64,000 bases of DNA from CAVQCT01 sp964371785 (lineage in GTDB: Bacteria > Zixibacteria > MSB-5A5 > GN15 > FEB-12). The stretch covers positions 1-64,000 of the forward strand of contig CAYJOL010000006.1 of the NCBI GenBank assembly GCA_964371785.1, written 5' to 3'. The notes under the pieces were generated by a model. It had not been told where the DNA came from. It searched no databases and worked only from the letters and a program-made list of their open reading frames with translations. The translations under genes and the position numbers were made by a program. Below are positions 54,599-62,293 of the stretch, in pieces; the stretch's first letter is position 1; the number at the start of each line of letters is the position of its first letter.

Positions 54599-55339
54599 TT
54601 ACCAGAGGTTGGCCGGAAACGTGATGCTTAGCTGAGTGGAACTGCCCGGGTTAACGGTCGTCTTAAGTGTGATTGTGTCGCTGTCGGGCAGATAAATGGC
54701 GCGAAGCGTGTGCTGACCGACCGGGACATTGCTGAAACTGAATCGGCCATCGGCGCCGGGATACGCAGAGGCGGTGACCAAACCTCCCGATCCGCCCGGG
54801 TAAATCAAACTCAATCGCAGTGAATCTTTATAGGTTCCCCCCGGCGCTCTATTTGCGGCGTCGACAATGTACCCACTTACCGTGTTATTTAGCAGTTCGC
54901 TTGCATTTGCAGCAAACTGTTTTTCGATGGACGAGCCCGAGCCGGTTGATCTTATTGTCGTTCCCGCGAGAATGTAGGCGGTGTTCCAGCCATCTTTCTT
55001 GAAGTCGTTGGTGGAGATACCGGAATTGATATAAGGGCCGCTCCATGTCGCGTAGCCGCCCGGATTACTCACAAGAGCATCGAGGTTTACTGGCAACGCA
55101 CCGACATCGCCAACATATCCAAAATCACTTCGAGAGCCATCGGCGAACGCGGCGGGATTGCCTGCGATGGCGTAGGCGATATTGTCCATCTCCTGCTTGG
55201 TTGCTTCGTAGCGCGATGATTCAATCGTGGCGGACATTTTTCGAACCGCCAAAGTGGCTATAATTCCAATGAGAACAATGGTCAACGCCAACTCGATCAA
55301 GGTGAACCCTTTGCTGTTGTATTTGCCGTGGGTCATCAA
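54599..55339 (-). CDS. Pseudopilin with CPD-like beta domain, copy 4
   Basis: This 246-residue prepilin-like protein is cleaved at KG/FTLIELA (Gly11, mature Glu5 at residue 16). A GspG-like core follows with FGYVGDVGALPVNLDALVSNPGGY, WSGPYI and a WNTAYILAG strand. The C-terminal 90 residues form a carboxypeptidase-regulatory-like beta sandwich (VSGYIVDAANRAPGG to VPVGQHTLRAIYLPDSD). It is the last of four tandem paralogues; its start overlaps the stop of copy 3 by four bases. It would be a minor component of a type II-secretion-like or pilus assembly. Confidence 0.85.
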   Translation of the reverse strand: MMTHGKYNSKGFTLIELALTIVLIGIIATLAVRKMSATIESSRYEATKQEMDNIAYAIAGNPAAFADGSRSDFGYVGDVGALPVNLDALVSNPGGYATWSGPYINSGISTNDFKKDGWNTAYILAGTTIRSTGSGSSIEKQFAANASELLNNTVSGYIVDAANRAPGGTYKDSLRLSLIYPGGSGGLVTASAYPGADGRFSFSNVPVGQHTLRAIYLPDSDTITLKTTVNPGSSTQLSITFPANLW

Positions 55340-56502
55340 TCACACTCTCCGGTGTTGAAGGTGATCACGCTTCCGTCCGAGAATGTAATGGTCATGTTTA
55401 CGGAGTTCATGTCGACTCGTTGACCTCCGCCGCCGGAACTGTTCGCTCTGAAATCGGTCACCTGCACGGTCACGGTCTGCCCGGCATTGACCGTACCCGG
55501 TGAATCAAACGGGACCGGATCGCCTGTTCCGGGGCGGGGACCGTTAGCTTCGAACACTTCCTCTCCGTCGAAACGTACTTTTTCGAAGTATGCCGTGGGG
55601 CCGGACCAATCAAGTTGGATGCTTGTAACTGTGATGGTCGCGCCCGATGTGTTAGTCACGCTGAACTGTATGTTGTTGCATTGGCCGCCATAAGTTTGAG
55701 CCGAACCATTTACGTATTCGAGGGCGCCTGCTGAACTACCGCCGCCACCAGTCGTCTCCCGCCAGATGTCTGTCGAGAGGTAGTAAATGCCGTACGAGGA
55801 ACTATTGGGGATCACCGATACGAATTTGTTGAGAGTATCATGCGATGGCTGATACACTGCGGTGAGCTGGTGATTTCCGATCGGTATCGAATCGAACACA
55901 AAATAGCCTCCGGCATCAGGTGGCGTTGATTTCACCGCCGTTCCGCCGGAACCATTGGGAACCAGGATATTCACGGTAATCGAATCTCTGTAATCTTTAC
56001 CGGGTGGGGTGCCATCGCGGTCGAATATATTTCCGGACACCCGGTTCAGCGTCAGGTCGGCCGCGTTGTTGGCTATCTTTCGTACGATATTTGAGCCTGA
56101 ACCGCTTGAACTGATCTTAACTCCTCCGGTATAAGCGTATGCAGCACCCCAGGCATCCTGCTTGTAATCGCTGGCAATCTGTTCGAACCGCCTCTTGATG
56201 TAAGGCCCATGCCATGTACTAAAGCCACCCGGGTTGCTGATTAGCGCGTCGAGATTGGGCGGCATGGATCCCACATCGCCGACATAGCCAAAGTCCGAAC
56301 GAACCCCGTTGTTTTCCAGCGTGGGATTTCCGGCGACGGCATATGCCAGCTCATCTAATTCCCGCTTGGTTTCCTCAACCCGGGCCGTCTCGCTGATCGT
56401 GAATACCGAGCGAATGGCGATTGTCGAGAGAATCCCCGCGATGATCACTACAACCACGACCTCGATAAGGGTGAATCCGTTTTTGTCCGCAAAACTCCTC
56501 AC
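55336..56502 (-). CDS. Pseudopilin with CPD-like and extra C-terminal beta domain, copy 3
   Basis: This 388-residue prepilin-like protein is cleaved at NG/FTLIEVV (Gly9, mature Glu5 at residue 14). It shares the FGYVGDVGSMPPNLDALISNPGGF, WHGPYI and AYTGGVKI core and the carboxypeptidase-regulatory-like domain (VSGNIFDRDGTPPG onward) with its neighbours. About 130 further residues form a beta-rich extension (ITVTSIQLDWSGPTAYFEKVRFDG) that may be surface exposed. A short 9-base gap separates it from copy 2. Confidence 0.85.
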   Translation of the reverse strand: MRSFADKNGFTLIEVVVVVIIAGILSTIAIRSVFTISETARVEETKRELDELAYAVAGNPTLENNGVRSDFGYVGDVGSMPPNLDALISNPGGFSTWHGPYIKRRFEQIASDYKQDAWGAAYAYTGGVKISSSGSGSNIVRKIANNAADLTLNRVSGNIFDRDGTPPGKDYRDSITVNILVPNGSGGTAVKSTPPDAGGYFVFDSIPIGNHQLTAVYQPSHDTLNKFVSVIPNSSSYGIYYLSTDIWRETTGGGGSSAGALEYVNGSAQTYGGQCNNIQFSVTNTSGATITVTSIQLDWSGPTAYFEKVRFDGEEVFEANGPRPGTGDPVPFDSPGTVNAGQTVTVQVTDFRANSSGGGGQRVDMNSVNMTITFSDGSVITFNTGECD

Positions 56503-56511
56503 TGTTTTCTC

Positions 56512-58323
56512 CTACGGTGTCGCCGGCGTGCTTTCGATCACGAAAGTCGAAGGACTGTTCTGGTTATTGTACTGGGCCCGAATCCACTCGGCTGAGCGAG
56601 GCGTCTTGGAAATTCGCATCTCATCGATTTTCCCGGAGTAGTAGGAATCGTTCCATCCCGCATTAACCGCCAGCCCCAGGTCATAGTTGCTGCTGGTCGG
56701 ATCGAGATTGCTGGAGTAGTTGTACGATCTGTCCTGGACTCCATCGATATAAGTAATAACACTCGTGCCATTATAGACGCACGCGACCTGATGCCAGTTG
56801 TCGCGGAACCAGTTTGCCGATTGTCCAAAGCGAAAGCCGGTTTGCCAGCTTCCGTTATAGAACACGCAATAAGGAGTCCCGCCGCTTCGTATTTCCCACA
56901 GTGCGTAGTTCGTGCCACGCTGAAGCAGGTTCTGGTTACCGTTGGCGCTGGCCAGATTCATCCACGCCTCCATGGTAATCTGCTTGCCGGATACCGCAAC
57001 TCCGGTTCGGTTGATATTGATGTAGTCATTGGTACCATCGAAATCGATACCGCTGCCGATTTGCCCTGAGACGAGGTCATTCGACCTCATGTTGCCGTTC
57101 GCGGTCCCGTTGTTATTATTCTTCGTAGCATCTATCATCTGGGGAGCGGCGCCGGAAGGATCGTCGTCCATATGCTGTACCACCACGTAATTTGAATCCC
57201 AGACCGATTCAGAACCATACATGTCCGGAGGTGCAGGTTGAGCCATACCGGGGCTATTGTACCAGACCCAGATCGACGTATTGGTGGATGATGATACGAA
57301 TGGCACGTTCACCCATATCTGAACTCTCGCCTGTGAGGGGTTGGGATGAATCGCGAAAGTCACAATCTGGCAGGCCAGACGATTCGCCCCGGCATCGTCG
57401 CCGCTGAACATGATGTCCGCTCCACCATCCTGCGCATGGTACAATCCGTTGGCATCAACCATCTCCGGGGGCAAATTGGTTTGGGTGAGCAGTACGGGGA
57501 AGTAGCTTAGATCGCCGGGAACCTGACTGGCCTGAATTACAAGTTCGCACTTACGTCCCCACTCGGACCCGGTCGAGCCGCCGCCTGAGAAGTAACTCCC
57601 GGTGAACTTATAGGTTTTGGCATCCTTCTGGCGCGGAAGTACCGTCATCTGGCGATTCAATGTGTCCGCCTGCGGGGTGTAGATAACAAAGAGCTGATGC
57701 TTACCTGCCGGCATGTTTGTGAAAGTGAACTGACCCGACGAGTCAGGATGTACCGTCCGAGAGGTCGTGCTCCCGACTCCATTTGGCACAATCACCTGGA
57801 CCGTTACTGAATCCATGTACACCAGCCCGGGGACAGAGTCGTTGACATCTCGAATGTATCCGTTCACCGTATTGTTCAGATAATCCGAGGTGGCATCCGC
57901 GATTTTCTTTACGATTGGACTGCCGCCGCCGGTCGAAGTGATAGCAGTGGTTCCGGAGTAGCTATACTGTTTTCCCCAGGCATCAAGCTTATAGCCTGAA
58001 GTATCCTGTGCGAAACGGTCTCTGAGATAGGGGCCATGCCAGGTCGTGTAGCCTCCGGGATTGATTACCAGCGCCGTGAGATTCGGTGGAAACGCTCCCA
58101 CATCGCCCACATATCCAAAATCTGAACGTTCGCCCCCGGACATCAGCTCGGGATTGCCGACGATGGCGTCAGCCAGCGCTTCCATTTCACGCTCCGTGGA
58201 TACCTGTCGATTGTCTTTGAGAACCGATGTCATAGACTGAAGAGCAATTGCCGCCAGAATACCGATAATCACGATCAGGGCAGTCATTTCGACCAGGCTG
58301 AACCCGTGCTGATTCTTAGACAT
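56512..58323 (-). CDS. Pseudopilin fused to DUF2341-like and LamG-like domains, copy 2
   Basis: This 603-residue protein is the largest of the four. It has a prepilin site HG/FSLVEMT (Gly7, mature Glu5 at 12), the shared FGYVGDVGAFPPNLTALVINPGGY core and the CPD-like domain to about 250. A DUF2341-like segment (WGRKCELVIQAS to WVWYNSPGMAQ, about 265-375) and a C-terminal concanavalin/LamG jellyroll (IGSGIDFDGTNDYI to GKIDEMRISKTPRS) follow. LamG domains bind sugars or proteins, so this may be an adhesive tip-like subunit; that is an inference. ATG 58323 is preferred over 58347, which lies inside copy 1. Confidence 0.82.
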   Translation of the reverse strand: MSKNQHGFSLVEMTALIVIIGILAAIALQSMTSVLKDNRQVSTEREMEALADAIVGNPELMSGGERSDFGYVGDVGAFPPNLTALVINPGGYTTWHGPYLRDRFAQDTSGYKLDAWGKQYSYSGTTAITSTGGGSPIVKKIADATSDYLNNTVNGYIRDVNDSVPGLVYMDSVTVQVIVPNGVGSTTSRTVHPDSSGQFTFTNMPAGKHQLFVIYTPQADTLNRQMTVLPRQKDAKTYKFTGSYFSGGGSTGSEWGRKCELVIQASQVPGDLSYFPVLLTQTNLPPEMVDANGLYHAQDGGADIMFSGDDAGANRLACQIVTFAIHPNPSQARVQIWVNVPFVSSSTNTSIWVWYNSPGMAQPAPPDMYGSESVWDSNYVVVQHMDDDPSGAAPQMIDATKNNNNGTANGNMRSNDLVSGQIGSGIDFDGTNDYININRTGVAVSGKQITMEAWMNLASANGNQNLLQRGTNYALWEIRSGGTPYCVFYNGSWQTGFRFGQSANWFRDNWHQVACVYNGTSVITYIDGVQDRSYNYSSNLDPTSSNYDLGLAVNAGWNDSYYSGKIDEMRISKTPRSAEWIRAQYNNQNSPSTFVIESTPATP

Positions 58324-58330
58324 TGCCTTG

Positions 58331-59089
58331 TTACCAGTATTTCTCATGGAAAGTCACTTCAGCATAGAAATTCTTGTTCGGGTCGATGGTCACCATGCGG
58401 CGAAGTGTGTCAGCCGTCGGAAGGTAAACTACATACAGACTATGACGGCCTACCGGTATGCCGGTAAAGGCGGCGGATCCATTGGGGGCAGGATGCGTGA
58501 CCGCGGCGGTCATGCCGCCGGTGCCGTTCGGATAGTTCAGTATTACATCCACCGAGTCGACGTACACGGGCCCCGGTGGCACGTCATTGATGTTGAGAAT
58601 CGTCAAAGTGACTGAATTCGAAAGCAGTTCAGCTGTGGAGTTTGCCAACTGCCTCGTGATGGTCGTGCCGCTGCCGGTAGAACTTATAATAATAGCTCCT
58701 GAGTAAACGTATGGTTTGCCCCAGGCGTCGAATTTGAACTCGGTGGGAACTGTCGCCGTTCCACTCGAAAACGCGTCTCGGATGTACGGACCCTTCCAGG
58801 TAGCATAGCCGGGGTTCGACACGAGGGCGTCGAGGTTACCCGGCAACGAGCCGACATCGCCCACATACCCGAAATCCGTTCGATTTCCAGCTGACACCAA
58901 CGATGCATCGCCGACTATCGCTGTAGCCAATCGGCCCATTTCAGCTCTCGTCTGTTCAAGGCGGGCCGTCTCGGCGGAGTGTTTGAGTTGTCCCATAGCA
59001 ATAGAGGCCAGAATCGCGATCAGCACGATTACCACCACGAGTTCGAGCAATGAGTAGCCGCCGGCCTGTTTTAGTTTATTCCAATTCAT
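58331..59089 (-). CDS. Pseudopilin with CPD-like domain, copy 1
   Basis: This 252-residue prepilin-like protein leads the four-gene cluster. The cleavage site is GG/YSLLELV (Gly11, mature Glu5 at 16), with a Tyr instead of Phe at position 1 of the mature protein. It has the same FGYVGDVGSLPGNLDALVSNPGY, WKGPYI and WGKPYVYSG core and a C-terminal CPD-like domain. The ribosome binding site is weak. A -24/-12-like site lies upstream at 59133-59147. The machinery (ATPase, platform protein, secretin) is not in this window. Confidence 0.85.
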   Translation of the reverse strand: MNWNKLKQAGGYSLLELVVVIVLIAILASIAMGQLKHSAETARLEQTRAEMGRLATAIVGDASLVSAGNRTDFGYVGDVGSLPGNLDALVSNPGYATWKGPYIRDAFSSGTATVPTEFKFDAWGKPYVYSGAIIISSTGSGTTITRQLANSTAELLSNSVTLTILNINDVPPGPVYVDSVDVILNYPNGTGGMTAAVTHPAPNGSAAFTGIPVGRHSLYVVYLPTADTLRRMVTIDPNKNFYAEVTFHEKYW

Positions 59090-59132
59090 TTTATCATAAC
59101 GGGTTATTCTGTACGATTATCGGCAAAACCGG

Positions 59133-59147
59133 GCTTATTTTGAGCCA
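59133..59147 (-). promoter_or_regulatory. Possible sigma-54 promoter of the pseudopilin cluster
   Basis: On the minus strand TGGCTCAAAATAAGC has GG and GC separated by exactly 10 bp. The -24 half matches TGGC well; the -12 half (AAGC for TTGC) is weaker. It lies 43 bases before the first pseudopilin ATG. Confidence 0.4.
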
Positions 59148-59191
59148 GGGACGGGCAGGTAGAGCAGGCGGGAGAACGTTGTGAAGCAACA

Positions 59192-59215
59192 AAAAAGCCC
59201 GCCGGAGCGGGCCTG
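59192..59215 (-). terminator. Rho-independent terminator of the ferredoxin operon
   Basis: Read on the minus strand, GCCCGC and GCGGGC pair around a TCCG loop and are followed by six T. It lies 34 bases after the ferredoxin stop and isolates the iron-sulfur genes from the pseudopilin cluster. Confidence 0.88.
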
Positions 59216-59248
59216 TAAGATGATCAAAAACAGTCAGTTGGGGGGAAA

Positions 59249-59566
59249 TCAAAAAGTGTCATCGTCCCAGTCGGATTCTTTCTCCGGTATTCGGACGATC
59301 ATGTCTTCGACAATATGACACTGGCAGGCCAGACGGGAAGTGTCCGTCAGGTTCTCCGCTTCATCCAGCATATCCGCCTCATCCTCTGAGATTTCATTGA
59401 GCGAATCGTATCCTTTTTCTATAACTATATGACAGGTCGAGCACGCGCAATTGCCGCCACAATTGTGGTCTATCTGGATATTGTTATCGAGGGCGGCGTC
59501 CAGGACAATTGTACCTTCCGCTACTTCGACCGTCTTTCCCAGAGGGAGGAACGTAACCTTTGGCAT
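59249..59566 (-). CDS. fdx: [2Fe-2S] ferredoxin, adrenodoxin/Isc type
   Basis: This 105-residue ferredoxin has the cluster ligands Cys36, Cys42, Cys45 and Cys81 (C-x5-C-x2-C then C), the adrenodoxin-type spacing used in iron-sulfur cluster assembly, plus an acidic helix (EISEDEADMLDEAENL). It probably supplies electrons for cluster assembly on IscU/IscA. The start at 59566 with GAGGAT upstream is preferred over 59581. It is the last gene of the set with the IscA-type and DUF2480 genes. Confidence 0.92.
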   Translation of the reverse strand: MPKVTFLPLGKTVEVAEGTIVLDAALDNNIQIDHNCGGNCACSTCHIVIEKGYDSLNEISEDEADMLDEAENLTDTSRLACQCHIVEDMIVRIPEKESDWDDDTF

Positions 59567-59630
59567 TTCAGAAATCCTCATCCGTTCTTCTCATTTGCGA
59601 TGGTAAAATAGAGAGATTGCCTGCCGCGAA

Positions 59631-59891
59631 TCAAGAGTTTTTCGGCTTTCGGTAGACTACCAGATTGTCGTGTTCATTGCCGAAACGAACTGATTGCGCG
59701 TAAGGGGCCAGACGGCCTGTTATTAGCATGTATGCCCACGGGGGAACTATGACCGATTGGCAGCCCCGAACAAGGACTTTCTTGTCCCGGTATCTGCTCC
59801 AGTCGTGTTCGTCCGCTTTCACCAGGAATTTCTGCTCGAAAAACAGGCCGTTGTCGAGGAAATCGGTGGGGTCGACAATATCGTACGTCAT
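59631..59891 (-). CDS. Short DUF2480-like protein
   Basis: This 86-residue protein matches the part of DUF2480 proteins that reads HDWSRYRDK, then VIVPPWAYMLI, then APYAQSVRFG. Bacteroidetes members are about 160 residues long, so this one is half size; it has no frameshift and a coupled start two bases after the IscA stop, so it may be a real short form. DUF2480 has no known function but is often near Fe-S assembly genes, as here. Confidence 0.75.
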   Translation of the reverse strand: MTYDIVDPTDFLDNGLFFEQKFLVKADEHDWSRYRDKKVLVRGCQSVIVPPWAYMLITGRLAPYAQSVRFGNEHDNLVVYRKPKNS

Positions 59892-59893
59892 TC

Positions 59894-60253
59894 TCAGCAG
59901 CTAAATGAGGTCCCGCAGCCGCAGGAACGGCGGGCATTAGGGTTTTCAAAGTGAAAACCACCACCGAGCAGGCCGCCTTTGAAATCCAGCACGCACCCGG
60001 TCAGGTAGGTTAATGCGCGGCTATCGATGAGAACTTCAAGATTATTATAGTCAAAAAGCACGTCGTTTTCAGCTTTCTGCGTATCGAAAGCCATGCTGTA
60101 GGACATCCCCGAACAGCCCCCGGCGGCCACGCCGAGCCTAAGATAGAGCGTTTCGTCCTTTTCCTGGGCCATCAACCGCTTGACTTCGCCGATCGCAGAC
60201 TCGGTTATAGTTACCGGCTGGACATTACTGGTGGTGTTGGTATGTTCAGACAT
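59894..60253 (-). CDS. A-type iron-sulfur cluster carrier (IscA/ErpA family)
   Basis: This 119-residue carrier has the three conserved cysteines: Cys47 in AAGGCSGM and the CGC pair Cys111/Cys113 near the C-terminus. It binds iron or a [2Fe-2S]/[4Fe-4S] cluster and delivers it to apoproteins. AAGGAGAG precedes the ATG. It is divergent from the IscR-like gene and first in the set with DUF2480 and ferredoxin. Which subtype (IscA, ErpA, SufA) cannot be separated. Confidence 0.93.
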   Translation of the reverse strand: MSEHTNTTSNVQPVTITESAIGEVKRLMAQEKDETLYLRLGVAAGGCSGMSYSMAFDTQKAENDVLFDYNNLEVLIDSRALTYLTGCVLDFKGGLLGGGFHFENPNARRSCGCGTSFSC

Positions 60254-60566
60254 CGTATTCTCTCCTTAAAAGTGTGTAAATAATTCCTCTCGCCCGGTGA
60301 AAATCCTAAACAGGCCAATTAACTCTAAGTTCCCAATATTGTTTTGACATTCCATATCAATTACGCAATATTAGAGACCTTTATTGAAGTATTCGATGAC
60401 AATTTCACTCGGAAATCGTCAGATGTGCTCGCGAAAATACGAAAATTTTATCTTTTGTCAATTTTTTTATGGACTAAGTGAATCTTTTTTCGTATAATGG
60501 GGACAAAATGGAAGAAAAAGGAAACAATCCACTCTTTAACCAATTATTAAATATGGGAATTGTCAT
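60254..60566. other. AT-rich divergent regulatory region
   Basis: This 313-base gap separates the IscA operon from the IscR-like gene and is much more AT-rich than its surroundings. On the plus strand TGGACT (60470-60475), 17 bp and a perfect TATAAT (60493-60498) form a promoter for the regulator. TTGACA at 60344-60349 followed by an AT-rich stretch at about 60367-60374 is a second weaker candidate. I could not pick out a clear IscR-type dyad by eye. Confidence 0.5.
60470..60498 (+). promoter_or_regulatory. Promoter of the IscR-like gene
   Basis: TGGACT (60470-60475) and consensus TATAAT (60493-60498) are 17 bp apart. Transcription would begin near 60505, about 60 bases before the ATG. Confidence 0.55.
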
Positions 60567-60986
60567 ATGAGACTGTCTCGAAAATCCGACTACGCGTTAC
60601 GGGCCGTACGTCATATCGCCACCCTCCCCAAAGGGAGATTGGGTTCGATCAACTCGGTCAGCGAAGCGGAAAGTATTCCCAGAGAATTTCTCGCCAAAAT
60701 CCTCAAGGACTTGACACGGAGCGGAATTCTCGTTTCGTACCAGGGTGTTACCGGCGGCTATCGGCTGGCTCGCATACCCAAGGATGTCACGTTTCTGGAA
60801 GTAGTCGAAGCTATCGATGGCCCGATCCATCTGAATCTGTGCACGGAATCGGCCAACTGCCGGTGCGAGCAGTTTAATCGCTGTCAGATGAAAGACTTCT
60901 GGGGAGCACAGGAGAAGATTTTCAAAAAGGCTCTCGGGAAAGAACATTTCGGCAAGTACAAGAAGACTCCGGCCAAGAAATCATAG
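60567..60986 (+). CDS. iscR: Rrf2-family regulator, IscR-like
   Basis: This 139-residue winged-helix regulator begins MRLSRKSDYALRAV and has the Rrf2 recognition-helix region (SIPREFLAKILKDL) and GYRLAR wing. Cysteines 92, 98 and 106 (plus Cys100) match the IscR pattern that binds a [2Fe-2S] cluster, so it probably senses Fe-S status. It is divergent from the IscA/ferredoxin set and is followed by its own terminator. The target is inferred from position; assignment to IscR itself rather than another Rrf2 member is not certain. Confidence 0.85.
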   Translation: MRLSRKSDYALRAVRHIATLPKGRLGSINSVSEAESIPREFLAKILKDLTRSGILVSYQGVTGGYRLARIPKDVTFLEVVEAIDGPIHLNLCTESANCRCEQFNRCQMKDFWGAQEKIFKKALGKEHFGKYKKTPAKKS

Positions 60987-61004
60987 CAGAATAGATAGTA
61001 ATAA

Positions 61005-61036
61005 AGAGCCCCATAGTCTTTCGGGGCTCTTTTTTG
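61005..61036 (+). terminator. Rho-independent terminator after the IscR-like gene
   Basis: AGAGCCCC (61005-61012) pairs with GGGGCTCT (61023-61030) over 8 bp around a 10-nt loop, with five or six T after it. Confidence 0.9.
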
Positions 61037-61242
61037 TTGCAATTCCGGCCGTTTGTCATAGTGACAATAAAACCATGTCCCACCATAACATCCGACGATT
61101 TTCCGTCTTGTGCCGACGCCCCTGCGCGTATTATATTTAAAGTGGAGCGGACACTGTGCCCCCGGAGTATCCGAGCGGGAATGAACCGTGAAATCGATAT
61201 CAGTGTTGTTGCGTACGAAGACTGAAACAAAGGAGCTGCCAG

Positions 61243-62127
61243 GTGACAGATTTTAACGATAAACAGTACAAAGTCAAAGTCGGCCTCGCCGAGATGCTCA
61301 AGGGAGGTGTCATCATGGATGTCACCACCGCCGAGCAGGCCAAGATCGCCGAAGATGCCGGAGCCGCCGCCGTCATGGCGCTCGAGCGGGTGCCGTCGGA
61401 TATTCGTGCCGAAGGCGGAGTGGCGCGGATGGCCGACCCGGATATTATCGAAGGGATCAAACGCACCGTTACCATCCCGGTGATGGCCAAGTGCCGGATC
61501 GGGCATATTGTCGAAGCACGGGTGCTGGAATCGCTCGAAGTTGACTTTATCGATGAGTCCGAAGTTCTCACGCCGGCGGATAATATGTACCACGTCAACA
61601 AGTGGCCGTTCAAAGTCCCGTTTGTCTGCGGCTGCCGGAATCTGGGCGAAGCACTGCGGAGAATCTCCGAGGGCGCGGCCATGATCCGGACCAAGGGCGA
61701 AGCGGGCACGGGCGATGTATCCGAGGCGGTGAAGCATCTTCGCGAGATAGGCTCCGTCATGAAACAACTGACAGTCATGAGTGAAGAAGAACTGTACGGA
61801 GTCGCGAAGGAACATCGCGTATCAATAGACCTCGTCCGCATCGTGGCCAAAACGGGCAAGCTCCCGGTGCCGAATTTTGCAGCGGGCGGAGTGGCGACAC
61901 CGGCCGATGCCGCGCTGTGCATGGAACTTGGAGCCGAAGCGGTGTTCGTGGGCTCCGGTATTTTCAAAGCGGACAATCCTGCCAAGCGCGCCAAAGCGAT
62001 TGTCGCCGCCACGACCCACTGGCAGGATGCCTCGATTATCGCCGAGCATTCACGCGGTCTGGGCAAAGCGATGACCGGCATTCAGGCCGCCTCGATCGCC
62101 GAGGAGCATCTGCTTCAGACGCGGTAG
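61243..62127 (+). CDS. pdxS: Pyridoxal 5'-phosphate synthase lyase subunit
   Basis: PdxS (Pdx1/SNZ) makes PLP from ribose 5-phosphate, glyceraldehyde 3-phosphate and ammonia supplied by PdxT. The 294-residue TIM barrel has conserved Asp26 (IMDVTTAEQ), Lys83 (VMAKCRIGH) and TKGEAGTGD, and the VFVGSGIF phosphate site. Length and motifs are canonical. Translation starts at a GTG with AGGAG upstream. The PdxT glutaminase gene is not next to it; the neighbouring gene is unrelated. Confidence 0.95.
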   Translation: MTDFNDKQYKVKVGLAEMLKGGVIMDVTTAEQAKIAEDAGAAAVMALERVPSDIRAEGGVARMADPDIIEGIKRTVTIPVMAKCRIGHIVEARVLESLEVDFIDESEVLTPADNMYHVNKWPFKVPFVCGCRNLGEALRRISEGAAMIRTKGEAGTGDVSEAVKHLREIGSVMKQLTVMSEEELYGVAKEHRVSIDLVRIVAKTGKLPVPNFAAGGVATPADAALCMELGAEAVFVGSGIFKADNPAKRAKAIVAATTHWQDASIIAEHSRGLGKAMTGIQAASIAEEHLLQTR

Positions 62128-62146
62128 ACGATCCGACATCACATTT

Positions 62147-62178
62147 GAAGCCCGCCCTGTAAGAGGGTGGGCTTCTTT
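62147..62178 (+). terminator. Rho-independent terminator after pdxS
   Basis: GAAGCCCGCCCT (62147-62158) pairs with AGGGTGGGCTTC (62164-62175) over 12 bp including a G-T pair around a 5-nt loop, followed by TTTGTT. It marks the last feature before the AT-richer accessory-like DNA. Confidence 0.88.
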
Positions 62179-62293
62179 GTTGGGGGAAGAAGATTAGTAG
62201 TTGCACTCGACAGCTGATCTTCCATAAATTGTGGACAGTCCGAGCCATTAGCGGCTAGATAAACCTAAGAGGGCAGCTGGGAGAGCTTCGACA

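Noticed and set aside
61200..62081. Long open frame opposite pdxS on the minus strand (and another at 60922-61815)
   Set aside because: They lie antisense to a canonical pdxS with perfect family motifs; they arise from GC-biased codon use, show low-complexity Ser/Ala/Arg content and have no recognisable motif.
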